Below, piece after piece: positions 11,041-22,575 of a stretch of DNA of 64,000 nt. Positions within the stretch are counted from its first letter, which is position 1. Every line of letters starts with the position of its first letter. Made by a program: the position numbers and the translations under genes. The notes below the pieces were generated by a model. It did no database searches. It saw nothing but the letters and a program-made list of their open reading frames with translations, and had not been told where the DNA came from. The stretch is from Micropterix aruncella (Eukaryota > Arthropoda > Insecta > Lepidoptera > Micropterigidae). The stretch is taken from positions 33,161,919-33,225,918 of the forward strand of contig OX155960.1 in the NCBI GenBank assembly GCA_944548615.1, given 5' to 3'.

Positions 11041-12916
11041 TTACATCGGGTCGAACGGCTTTCTTACAGTGAAGATCGCAGTCGTGGTCGCCTACGTCCG
11101 TTATCGGACACGGCAATGTGCATAACGACGTAGGGTAAACTGCAGCGGGCTTCCGGACTAGGCAAGGCAAATAGCTGACTGATCACTGAACCGGCTCGCG
11201 CGCGCTCTACGCGCTTTACACATGACGTCGATGATGCGACGCTCGCGCTCGCCGCCGCGACGCGACGCGTCGCGTCGCTCTTAATGCATTAATGAATGCC
11301 GTAAATAAACGTTCCGACAAGACTCAGACTAACTTTCCCATGCGTGAAAACCTTAAGAATCAGCCACGTATCATCAATAGTAAAACACTAAAAACGTTAG
11401 CGTAGGTTCGAACATTATCATAGGTTCATATTTACATCATCATGATAATTGAAATTTAGACGTATTTGATAAAAATGTAGATATTTTTTGAACTTATTGA
11501 ATTATTGATAATTAGGTCTTATATTTTAGGCTAAGCAGAAAAGTTAAAAAATTGTCTAGGTATCCCTAAAATTATAGAAAGTGTAATTTATGTTGTATAT
11601 GTTTATAAAATATATATTTTTATATGAAGTATTTTTATGGATTACTCAAAACTTTGTAGGAAACCCAGTCCAGAAGGACTTGCGTCTCTTTAACATGAGG
11701 TAATTAAAAAATGGATGAATAATTTCAGCGAAAATAGACCATAAGTTAGGGCTGCAAGGCCAAGTGGTACATAAGTCACGGGTTCTCCCTGATTGTCATT
11801 TTTTCTCGAGTAAATTTTTTATTTTAAAAGAATCGGGGAAGCGGACACGTCCCCTGTGCCCCCCCCTCCCCCCTCCCCTACCCTGGGCACGTCCTTGCCG
11901 TTTTACTCCTGAATGTTTTTTTCATAAATGTCATTTAAGTGATGCTTTTTATAGATATATTCCTCGGAAATTAATCACACATTACAATGTCGAATCGAAA
12001 TCAAATGATGACTTCCTGTTTAAAAAGTATTCGAAGTAAAGGGATGAGACCTCTAAATCACATTAACATGAAAAATGCTTACTTCGAATAATTTGGAAAA
12101 TTGTAGTAATTTTTTTGATCCCACGTCAAAGGTAAATGAACGATTATTTCTCTATAAAGCTTGATGACGTCATCGGTTTAAGAGGAAGTCTGCTATGTGA
12201 ATCTGTTAAACGATTAAGTGACAGACCTAAAGTCAATATTTTAAGTAATTCTCGGAAAATAAAAACTTACAAAGGTCGGAATCCACAGAAAAACTCTCGT
12301 CATAACTAGACAAATTACTATTCTAAAATCACGTTCGTATACCGCAAAAAAATTCACACCTACAACTTTAGCGTCTCTACTTTTTAAAAACCTTTGTGTT
12401 TAATAAATACCATAATACTTTTGCTAGTGAAATCTTCTTCTTCGTATCTTCTATTTATCTACCGCCTGATAGATACGTCGGCGTCTGTAGAGATGCATTG
12501 TGACGTCCCAGGTGTCCGGGTTGTGGGACGCTCACGGTGTAGTGGTCTTAGGCTAAGAGGCAGCGACAAAAAAGTTCAAGAGTGTTGTAAAAGCTGATAC
12601 TTTCAGATTAGACAGTATTTTGGCCAAAGAATGCTGGGGTAGAGTTAGCAGGCCAGGCTCCGGGACACCTGGCGCTGGCGTACACTAGGAAATGTGTAAT
12701 TTTAATTATTACCTCAAAGTGTTTTGGAAAAGCTGAAAATTCATCAGTAGACAGTGGATGCAATACAGAACTCGAAACAAATGGTCAGACTGTTAACAAT
12801 AGAATGCGTGGCGTCAGTATTGTTCCATACATGCCACACAAATGAAGTCCATTGTATTGCGCGGCACATTAGACTGTTGTGTAATAGTTACCGACAAATA
12901 CGTACCGGCGTATTTG
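11041..12916. other. Unassigned; GC-rich palindrome island
   Basis: No gene is supported. 11190-11280 is strongly GC-rich and ends in a perfect 22-bp palindrome at 11257-11278 built around gcgacgcgacgcgt. A C-rich run lies at 11860-11885. The rest is AT-rich with no recognised element. Confidence 0.5.
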
Positions 12917-13321
12917 CACGATTGAGCTGAAATTTGGAATGCAGGCATCACTTTATCATAGGAAAAGTTGAAAAGATTGTGGTTGAAATCCGTCCACCGG
13001 GGGCACACTAACACCCTATATTATTCTCGAAATATTGGACTTACAGACTTAAAATTTGGTTGGAACATCTTATTACAAGTTACACTAATAATATTTAAAT
13101 TCCGCCATACATTTTAATTAAATATTAATGCCATGTGTTAACGCTTAGCTCAAACCCACCCTTAGCCGAGAAACGAACCGCACCGCCTGAGGCGTCGCAC
13201 TGGAACCCAACCAGGTTCATCCGGCGGCCGAGAGAAGGCGCTTATCGATTTTATTTGTGAAATTAATATTCAAATGAAATCAGTCCTTGGGGGGTACTTG
13301 CCAGGAAAGTCTTGGCGTGAC
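12917..13321 (-). repeat. Dispersed element family F, copy 3 (3'-truncated)
   Basis: The reverse complement follows copy 1 from its 5' end (gtcacgccaagactttcc, near 13321) through the GC-rich block to the caaatttcagctcaatcg segment. It then stops, so the 3' hairpin is missing. Confidence 0.65.
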
Positions 13322-13470
13322 TCAACGGATTTTTTATCATTCTTTTGGCGTTTTTCGTTAAGTATTTATTTTTATAGTCTTTATAGAATTTCAAATAAAT
13401 TCAAGAATGATATATTATGTAATTTAAAACCTGCCGCCGGACTTATTTTAACACAGGACAGCCACGTTAA

Positions 13471-13596
13471 GTTTGTAGCACCTGATATTTCTGCGATGTT
13501 GCAACCGCCATTGTCTAGGGTAGACTAGTCTACCTTAGACAGTCTGCCCTAGACAACGACGGTTGCAACATCGCCGAAACGTCGGGTGCTACAAAC
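13471..13596. repeat. Large imperfect hairpin, about 49-bp arms
   Basis: The left arm 13471-13520 (gtttgtagcacc...ttgtctaggg) is the imperfect complement of the right arm 13548-13596 (ccctagacaa...ggtgctacaaac). The 27-nt loop itself contains tagactagtcta. Differences cluster in one block, ctgatatttctg against ccgaaacgtcgg. It could be a foldback fragment or two inverted copies of one short repeat. Confidence 0.85.
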
Positions 13597-15013
13597 TTCA
13601 TGCGGCAAATTAATTTTTATCTTATTTGCTAAATTATGTTATGCTATTCCCATTAGTCTATAACGCTGTAGGATTTCCGAATAAAATAAAATAAAAGTTC
13701 TTTTATTTCATTTTTTCTAATACAAACAAATCTATTTTTTTTCATTTATTCCCGGATTTTGATTCAGTGTCTCTCAAAATGTATATCCTGGAAATTTCCC
13801 CGTCCATAATACTGGTGGATTTGGATAACACAGAATTTTCCGCGTATTTTATGAAAGCTTTTTAAATCCCTCCTTTCCGGAAGAATGAGTAGAATCGTCG
13901 TATTCCTGCACGTTTATTTCAACACACAAATTACAGACATACTCGTGCGAAATCTCAACAAACAAACCGATTTGCTACGCAATCCTCTTCTTTATTCACG
14001 GAACGGATGTTGTTCTTAATAACGTGTCACATTTAAATAAAGCCCTCTGCCTTTAAATACTATAATTATAGATACGAAAGTGGAACAGCTAGTATAGTTT
14101 TCGAAATGGAAAGTCGTATTCTGAAATACGCGCCATTGTCAGCCTAATGACATACTGAGCGCACAGGCTCCTGGCGCCAGGGGTTGCCAACGTTTTCCAC
14201 GAATAATAGTCATTCTTTTACTACAAAAGAGGAACGTATCATGAAGTACTTGACGGTGAGAAATCCGTTTCATTAAATCTTTAATTTTTACTTTAGGGTA
14301 GCCGCTCGTCTTGTTTCCCTTATTACACGACTGCCTAACAAAGAAGGAGTGTAATATTTGTGTGAAAAGCTTTACTGCACACACGAAAGAGTACAATGTG
14401 GTGGGCCTATTCCCAAGTGGCAATATCTTCCGGCCATACCGCCAGGGTTATTGTGACTAAAGGCACAGTATAATAACACCCAGTAAGGTCACTCAAGAGC
14501 TACAAGGCAATGCGGGGAGAGGGTGCGACGGATGTGGGCCGGGGGTAAGTCATGTCGCGTCCTTAGGCCCATAGTTGGGCCGTTGTGGGGCACAGTTTGT
14601 GTCCGCTCTTACTATTACTTTATTGTGGAGATTTACGAGTCGACGCCATATGGTATTCTCAGAACAAATCGGTAGCATAATAGCATCTGCGTCGCCGGGG
14701 CACCGTAAATGTGGCTGGGACGATGCTTCAAGAAGAAGACGAGTAATCATATTACGAATTGTGGTAGCCCTTAAGATTCCTGACGTCACTTGCTTCGATT
14801 TCAATTTTGTTCTAAGAGAAGCTACTGTCTGGTATACTGGGCTAAAGGTTGATGTGGGTAAATTGATGTATAAAAAGAGTCATAAATGAATACATTTAAG
14901 TAATCATCACCATAAAGAATATAAAACAGTAATTATTAACGAAGGTCAACTCGATATCAAAGGGAGGAACGGAATATATAGGCAAGCAAAGTAGGCGGGA
15001 GGGAAGAGTTTAT
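13597..15013. other. Unassigned; one MITE A end
   Basis: No supported gene. 14325-14357 matches the first 33 bases of MITE family A (acacgactgcc, aaggagtgtaat) and then diverges, so it is a truncated copy. Confidence 0.5.
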
Positions 15014-15290
15014 TCACGAGTTGAGTAAATGGCTCTTTAGAGATTTTTTAAACCCGTTCAGGTTTTCAAGTTGTCTAATGGGAAAAGGCACGGAATTCCA
15101 GAGTAGGGCCGCCTGCACTGCGAAAGGCCTGGACATGAAAGTTGATGAATGCCTAGGTATAGCCGGTAATAGATTTTCCTGAGAGCGCAATGGAAGGCGA
15201 TGGGATGAAAGCGGTGAGAAGAGATTTAACAAATTACTAGGCCTCCTTGACTGTAGTACACGAAAGAGTAGGGCGAGTATGTGAAAATTC
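15014..15290 (-). pseudogene. LINE reverse transcriptase C-terminal end
   Basis: The minus strand carries the extreme C-terminus typical of Jockey/CR1-group ORF2 proteins: LLFRVLQSRRPSNL, then FAVQAALLWNSVPFPIRQ, then a final NGFKKSLKSHLL. Only the region after the RT domain survives, which is expected of a 5'-truncated LINE insertion. Confidence 0.7.
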
Positions 15291-15347
15291 CGACATCGTC
15301 TAATGGAAAGCCACTATATTTGCCTGCGAAATGTTGATATGTGATCA

Positions 15348-15695
15348 ATGTGTTCAGGGATCATCTATCTATGTTTTCTGTTTCTTTATTCTACCATAAC
15401 TTCTAAACACCTCGACCGATTTAGAAGTGTTTTGTATTGTTAGAACCGTTATGTCATTCCGAGTGGTATACCTTAACTGTCCAAATATTAAATAAATGTT
15501 GTCTAAATGTCCAAACGTCAATAAATTAACATAAATATATCGTGGTTAATGTCAAATGAAAGGTCTGATTGAGTACATTCCGTTAATATACATCTATTTA
15601 TATGGATATATAATAAACTACTCATATTTCATTAAAAAACCATAATTAAAATAATCATAACTACCATAGTTCACTTTCTGTAATGGCAGTCGTGT
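15348..15695 (+). mobile_element. MITE family A, 5'-truncated copy
   Basis: It begins at aatgtgttcaggga, missing the first ~35 bp, and runs to ggcagtcgtgt (15685-15695). The next ~35 bp (attctttttaatatatttac) are also shared with other copies, so the true element end lies beyond the inverted repeat. Confidence 0.8.
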
Positions 15696-16339
15696 TGTTT
15701 ATTCTTTTTAATATATTTACTTGTTTAAATATGACAAGCAATGAATTCTGGAATAAAAGTACTTAGTGACTCTTAAAAACTGGTGATCAATGAATAATGA
15801 TTCATTTGCAATATTTCGGCTTAAGCCGTTGTCATTATAGCTTGACAACGACTTGAGCCTTTATATATCTTGATAACGGCTTGAGCCGCAAATACTTACA
15901 TTCTTCATTTTGCGAGGTTTGGCTTTGATTATTTACATTAGCACACTGGAGGAATACTGTCTCTGTCAGATATTTTTAATTAATAATAAGCTATAACAGA
16001 TACGAGTGTATTATAATCATATAATTTTTTAATTTTTTTTTTTTAATTTAATAACCTTTTTTTACAATACAGCTTAGTATAAAATCCAGCCAAGCCTAAG
16101 GCTTACCTGCTGGAGATTATGATAGGGTGACTTTCAGTGCAACTTTAGTGGCCATTTTGACCATTTAATAATATATCTGCTGCATTATCTGCTATATTGA
16201 TAAGGATTAGTCGGGACAGAAAGCCACCCCCTTGAAAATATTTATATAAAAAAAATAACGTACTTAATGCTAATAAAATAAAAACATGAATATTATTCGT
16301 ATCATTCACACTTGTGTTTCACTTTCACTTATTTTAAAG
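15696..16339. other. MITE tail and unassigned DNA
   Basis: After the first ~35 bp shared with MITE A there is no gene. 16020-16340 is T-rich and may be the 3' UTR of the LINE fragment that follows on the minus strand. Confidence 0.4.
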
Positions 16340-16862
16340 CTAACTATTTTTAATTCTTTTTTTTGTTTTTTTGTACATTTTTTTTTTTTTTAATTTAAAA
16401 GGAATTTTGTTGAATAAATGAGGGATTAGCCAATTCAATCTTCTTTTGCCATAAAGGTTACGAAAAGGAGGGACGAGTAGCCGTTCATTTTGTATCTGTC
16501 TAGTGCTGTGTTTATGTTGGACATAATTTCGGAACTCGTCAGTCTCGAAATATTGAACTGTCAGTCTATAAATAAATAATGCATTAGCTGGTAATATGTC
16601 ACAATACTTGAAAAGTCCTATCTGGTCGTTTCTAAATTTGTTTCGAATCTTGTTTGGAACTATTATTTTTAAAATACGATGTTGTAGAGATGTGATGCGG
16701 GATATATAAGTTTTAAATGTGTTGCCGTAGGTTGTGATTCCATAAGCTATAATAGATTCGACCAGGGCAAAATAACCTGAATCGCGGCGCGTTGACATAT
16801 ACCGATCTGAGGCTACGCAGTTGTGCTTAGTATAAAGTTTCCTGCTAAGAGCCTATACGTAC
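16340..16862 (-). pseudogene. LINE reverse transcriptase C-terminal fragment
   Basis: The minus strand reads RKLYTKHNCVASDRYM, ALVESIIAYGITTYGNTFK, LQHRILKIIVPNKIRNK, then LPANALFIYRLTVQYF, and ends in a lysine-rich tail. This is the thumb/C-terminal region of Jockey/CR1-group RTs, in which (L/V)VES(I/V)(I/L)(S/A)YGI precedes LQ...(L/I)(K/R)II. The catalytic FADD region is absent, so it is 5'-truncated. No stop lies inside 16340-16840. Confidence 0.8.
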
Positions 16863-19800
16863 CGACTGACATCTGTACGTTTGTGTTGGATTTCTCCTAC
16901 AGATTTCCTTAGGCAGGAGCCCAATGAAAGCCAACTAGATGAAGGGAGACAAGTAATACGAAAAAGGCAATAGAGGGCTCTCGCTTGCTCCGTGCTACGA
17001 GAATCAGAGGCTTACGACTCGAGCCTATAGAGGTTACGTTTGCTCGCTCGCATTGCATCGATACGACCGCTAGCGACGCGCCGTATTGTACACTTTTTTT
17101 AATAATCGCGCGAATTTAAAGTTTGACGGGCATTTAGCATGGGATGTTTTTATTTAATAATATACTTTGGCTCTTCTTAGAGTTAGGGAAGCTAGGCTTT
17201 TATGCTTCTCTGACAGTACACGACTAATGGTACTTTTTGATGATGAATGGTTGGCGGTGCCTGCCTCATCTTGACTTGCCTTGCGTTTTGTTTTTTATTT
17301 GACAACGCACAGCAGACGCTGCGACGTCGACGTCTGGCCGCAGCCAGCCGCCTGAGCGGGAAGTCTACTTTTGCACTCTTTTCGCTCTTATTGGAGTCGA
17401 TTTCAGATGCTGTGCGCACTGTCTCATATACTTATATAATATACTACACTCAGCTATTCTCTGAAGCGCTCGAGCATTGAGCGGGCGTGCTTTTTAAAAA
17501 TCGTCTCTATTTAAAGCTACGTGCTGAATGATATTTATAGGAGGAGCAAGGCATTGATATTATGCGCGAAATTATTAGATACTTACTTGTTTAAATAATT
17601 AGTCAACACATTACAAAGCATATTTGTCTTACTAATCTAATAATAATTATTACATTTATTCATAAAAAAACGGCCGATATAAGCATTAAGTACAGGTGAA
17701 CTGCTGCCGCCCAACTAAGTGCCAAGACATATTCCAAGGCAGCGAGCTCTTTCGCTTTTTATGTACAGATATTCGTCAATACGTCAGTTAATAATAAAAA
17801 AATAATTATACAATTTCAGTACCATAAGCTAAATAAATTAGTTATACGTTATAATAACTAACTAATAATAATAATAGGAAAAAATTAAAACAGAATACAA
17901 AAAATAAACAAATTAAAATAGATTACAGAAAATAGATAATCATGTGAAATTAAATAACATGTTAAATAGTCATATTAATATTAATTAAATGTTAGAAATC
18001 ATAATTAAATAATTAGATTTTTTTATAACAATAGTCAAGGATAATAAGAAGGTTAGTCAAGGTTTTTATTTTTAATATTAGAAACGTTCTGGATATATTT
18101 GTGGATAATATCATTGCATACACTATATACACTATATAATTAATGATATTATATAAATTCTGTAAATATCATACACTATATAATTAATGATATTATATAA
18201 ATTCTGTTTTACTCACATTGGCTCCTTTGAAACAGTTAAGTTCGGAGTAATTTATTATTCAAAGCCATGTTATTATTTTTAAAAGCCATGTTATTATTTT
18301 ATTGTTTAAGTGGAAACATGTAATTAGCTTTATTTTTTTTACTTAATAATTCTGTAACTAATTTATTGTAACAGCTGTATGTTTCCTTAAAAATAATAAA
18401 ATTAAAAAAAATAAAAAAAAAACTGTTAATTATTAGTTTTTCTAGCGTCTGTTATGGCTCGCATATTTTCGTGTGTGCAATCGTGGAAAAGGTAAACTCT
18501 GGTTATTTTTGAATGGGAAGGACTGTGCCGCAGTTATCCATTACAGACTCTTATGTTCTAGCACAACAGTTAACGCATATGCGTACTGTCAGTAAGTGTT
18601 ACCAAAAATCAAATTAAATGAAGCCATTTTGCAGGGTCAGCAACAAATTGCCTAATATTTATAATCTCTAACCCCACCTAACGAGGTAAATACCCATAAT
18701 AAGATAGATTTGCCATTTAGTTTAAAAAAATGTAAAAAAATATTAGTAAATTATTCAGGAGCCTCATAAATACACATTAATAGCTAAATATAGAGCTAAC
18801 TAAAGACAAATATTAACAGGTGATAGAAAGGCTCGTGGTTAGATAGCCGATCCTGGTCAATCGCTCTCTGCCACTGCTTCTGCACGAATTCACACGACCA
18901 CACACTTCACAGGAAACAGTCACAAAGTTGCAGGAGTAGCGACTGGAGACTCTTCGTGACCTACCGTCCTTGCCAAACCTTGCCTCAACGGAATCCCACA
19001 TTTTTCGTAATTTGGATAAATTTTTACATAAAAAAACAATCTAATCAGAAGAGGCAGTAAAAACAACGTCAGTGTATTTATTGCTTCCTGTCTACGAGTT
19101 TTACTGCAGATGTATTAACCATTTAAATAACCCCTAGTAAAATGGCAGTACTACATATCGACGCTTAAAAGGCAAAACTGACTAAGCGACATTGAGTAAT
19201 ATTTACAAGAAAGTGATTTAAACCTTAAATATTTAGGTGACTTTATTATAATATTTTGGATAGCTATAAACATTATATTTCTATGTCTATTAATTTTTTT
19301 TTTTAATTTTTTTTATTTTATTTATTTAGGTAAGCAACAGCATGAACTTATAGTTAGGTACATAATTCTTATAAAAACATGTTCTTATGCCGATTATTGC
19401 TTACGCCGTTCGAAATTATTTGAAAAATATTTATAATCATTTCAATCCAACAATTATGTGAATTTAAAATCACTATCTAAAATATTTTTATTTTCAATCA
19501 CTTTCCTGTTAAGTTTACTTAATGTCGCTTAATCACGTTTGCCTTTCAAGCGTCGATATTATATAATAGGGTAAATATTTCGATTAATTAAATTTATATT
19601 ATTGAAACAAAATTTTTGACCCTAAGTTTCCTTTATAAAACAACAAGCGAATATTTTTTATATAAAAAGAACACCCGGGTTTCATGGTTTAATACTAGCC
19701 TACTTTAACTCTTTCATTGAAATTATAACCATGTTGTTAAAATTAATAAAGAACAAATGTTTATCATGTATCGTAATATATAAATAAATCGAAAATAAAT

Positions 19801-21007
19801 ACATACAATATAAAAATAAAAAACAATAATCTACCTTAAACATTACCTAATTAGGATAGACGTAAGACATCGTTGAAAATAACCTAATTTCCTTTTGTGA
19901 ATATATATTTTTTAATTTGAATAAAATATCGCAAAGGCCAAATATGTATTATATCTATACAAGATATTATACAAATATATTGCAATCCTTTAAATGTGCA
20001 TTGTTTTTACGAATATACCTATGTATTTATACAGTTATGCTTAGTGTTGGGCAGTACTTGTAGTTTAGACCATCAGGGCATGCGATATTGTTATCAACGA
20101 CGTCGTGAATTTCCGATAAATATGCCAGTAATAGCTCGAAGCGAAGCCGACAATGTAGTTACTGTAAACAGTGTTAACGACTTGGGTTTCCTTGAAATAA
20201 ATACATAGACAATAATAGAAGGAAGGTAAATCTTCGGACGGATTTACTATCCGTTCGACAGCATATCATAAAATGGGCGGTAAAAACTGTAAATGGTAAC
20301 TTGCATGTCTTTCAGTTTTTCGGATATTTACCAGTTTGACGACAGTCATAATCTCACCAAAAAATAATGACTTCTCGAGTCATCCGCATACATAGTCTCC
20401 CCAGTGCAATCTGTCCGATAATATAGGTCATGGGTTTATCACCAGCATGTGTAATTTAAAATGAAAAAATGTCCGAATTTGTGTATATATGAATGTGAAA
20501 TAAAAAAATCCTATCAATTGACCTTGCGATGTACAAAAATTATATGTAAAACTGTATTCGAGTGAAGCACGTTGATTTTTAAATGTATATTTGTTTTTTG
20601 TTTCAGGTAGGCGTAACCAATATTCTGTGTGAACTCCTACTAAGGTATGATTTTTCGAATTTATACATAGATCACACTGAAAGTGTCCGGAAGTGGCCAC
20701 TTGCATAAACAATTTAAAAATTATTAGAACATTTGAAAATGGAACTCTTTGGCTGTGGGATCAAGTTTGTTTCATCTAGCTGTTACTTATTTTGTTATTT
20801 CTCCTGTCCACCCTAGAACGGGCTATGTCCCATCAAATAAGCAAAAGGTTAAGGTTTTGCCATTCGGTTCCTATTATTTTTGTAAGCAAATCAATGTTTT
20901 ATAGTAAATAATTCTTAAATAAATAAATTCCTAAATAAATTGTGACGTCGCTTTAATCGGGTGAGTATATTACGATTGATTTAATAACCCTTGAAAGTTT
21001 TCACTGT
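16863..21007. other. Long AT-rich stretch without a supported gene
   Basis: A 35-bp sequence is repeated at 18129-18163 and 18173-18207 (44-bp period). The string aaagccatgttattattttt is doubled near 18262-18300. A dispersed repeat fragment lies at 18455-18600. Two small GC-richer patches (17030-17090 and 17310-17360) have no recognised role. Confidence 0.5.
18455..18600 (+). repeat. Dispersed repeat family H, copy 1
   Basis: It is shared with 57705-57910 and 59094-59240. Common landmarks are a cgtgtgtgcaatc..gga opening and the closing block ttaacgca.atgcgtactgtca. Short and diverged. Confidence 0.45.
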
Positions 21008-21950
21008 ATGATTTTCTACAATTTTAAGTGTAATTTGTCAGTTCAGCAGAGCCTTGCTCGGCTTTCAACTGCTTTTGGTGATGAAGCACCAAGAAATACG
21101 ACAATGTATGGCTGGTTTTCAGAATTCAAACGCGGTCGTGTAATCTCAGTAATGAATTTCGTGTGGATCGCCCGATGCAGTGCGCCGTATGCTCGAAATA
21201 GACAAGCATGTGACCTACCAACGACTCGGGCACCCTTAGGCATAATTATGAGTCAAGTACAATCAATCCTACACAAATATTTGGCTATGAGAGAGCTGTG
21301 CTCGCGGTGGATCCCACACAATTTGACTAAGGCTAAAAAAATAGTACGCTTCACTTAGTGCAATGCCATACTTACTAGATTCAACGAATGGGCGTCAAAT
21401 TTGGCGCGGAATATACTAACAGGTGATACACGGATGTACAGCTACGACCCCGAAACGAAGCAGAAATCGACCATTTGGGTCTTTCAAGAAGAGCCGAACC
21501 CAACCAAAGCGGCGCGCGTGCAAAGTGCCACGAAGCGGATGGTCGCTTCTTTTTTTTTAGGAAAACTGGACACTTGCCTTCTGTTGCTTTGGGTCGTGCA
21601 CCATATCTTACCCGAAATTCCGGTTGGTGCACCATCGTTTGCTTGCCGGAAGTTATTGACCAACTCCATAAAAGCAATTACAACTCCGCATTTTATTGCA
21701 CCGTGAAATGCCAGCTCTCACACGGCTACAGACCAACGAATTTTTGAAGACGAAAACGTAGAACGCACGAGCCATCCTCCTTAGCACTTCGTGACTTCTT
21801 CTCGTTCCCAAAAATTAAGAACCAATTACGCGGTCAACGATTTTCATTAGGCTGTCGAAGAATATGAAAAACATCCGAGATCACCACAGAATATCCGAGA
21901 TCACCACAGAGATATAAAATAAATGTTTTATGGTTCATACGTTTGAAAAC
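21008..21950 (+). pseudogene. mariner transposase pseudogene 2
   Basis: The N-terminus reads FYNFKCNLSVQQSLARLSTA then GWFSEFKRGR. The conserved linker QSILHKYLAMRELCSRWIPH sits near 21262-21315, followed by a stop and NILTGDTRMYSYDPETKQKS, in which the catalytic glutamate after D is changed (GDT). Then come a WVFQEEPNPTKAARVQS block, a frameshift near 21545-21560, KTGHLPSV, and a remnant of the C-terminus (FFSFPKIKNQLRGQRFS, about 21800-21850). It is a relative of the split copy at 43990-46330 and unlike the one at 3340. Terminal repeats were not identified. Confidence 0.85.
21873..21910 (+). repeat. 18-bp direct duplication
   Basis: atccgagatcaccacaga occurs twice with two intervening bases, inside the decayed 3' part of the mariner. 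Confidence 0.8.
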
Positions 21951-22144
21951 TGTATTGACGCTCACGGATATTAATTTGAGAAACAATTACTTATATTTTG
22001 CCATTCATTATAATGATTTTTTCATTCATTACAATAAAGAAAAAAAATATTTTTTCCTATTTCATTGCGGAAACTTTCATTGAGGAAACTTTGGGAGCTA
22101 AGGGGCTTTTGCTGAGTTGGCCACGAAGACCCATTCTGTTCAGG

Positions 22145-22170
22145 GTTGATCACACTCACGTGTGATCAAC
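22145..22170. repeat. Perfect 11-bp stem hairpin
   Basis: gttgatcacac (22145-22155), loop tcac, gtgtgatcaac (22160-22170). It lies in a GC-richer stretch just outside the T-run that marks the 3' end of the minus-strand LINE. Confidence 0.85.
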
Positions 22171-22575
22171 ACCCATACGGCGGCCTCCACTCATGAAGTG
22201 CGAGCCTGGGTAGGACTCTGGCTTTAGGGCTAGTTTCCCCTAGGAATCAACCTTTCAATTTTTTTTTTTTTTTTTTTTTTTTTCAATTTATTTTTTTTCC
22301 AAAAAAATCTTAACAGATTGTAGAAACTTAATATTTAGGTACATTTAAATTACAGTATATTAGTTCGTTTTTACAATATTTAAATTTATCACCACGTACA
22401 TACAGTTACTTCATTATTGCTTTTAGGGCATCCAAATCATTTTTAAGATTTATTTACTAAAACCACAAATTAAAATAATTGATAAAAATAATCAAGAAAT
22501 TAAAATCAGAAAAAGTCAGAATAATTAAAAAATGCTACTTAAAATTGTCAAAAAAATGACCAAAAAATTTGAAAT

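Noticed and set aside
13471..13596. Hammerhead ribozyme-like layout (ctgat.. and cgaaacgtc cores between paired stems)
   Set aside because: The ctgatga core is not present (ctgatat), and the whole segment is explained by one continuous inverted repeat.
17192..17480. A 77-codon plus-strand frame with a hydrophobic, signal-like start
   Set aside because: No homologous motif and an equal-length frame on the opposite strand. The pattern is explained by local GC-rich composition.
18813..19001. A 62-codon cysteine- and arginine-rich minus-strand frame
   Set aside because: No recognisable family and no signal sequence. It is more likely part of an old dispersed repeat.
21381..21747. Overlapping frames of about 60-100 codons on both strands
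   Set aside because: All lie over the decayed mariner transposase and read the wrong frame or strand.
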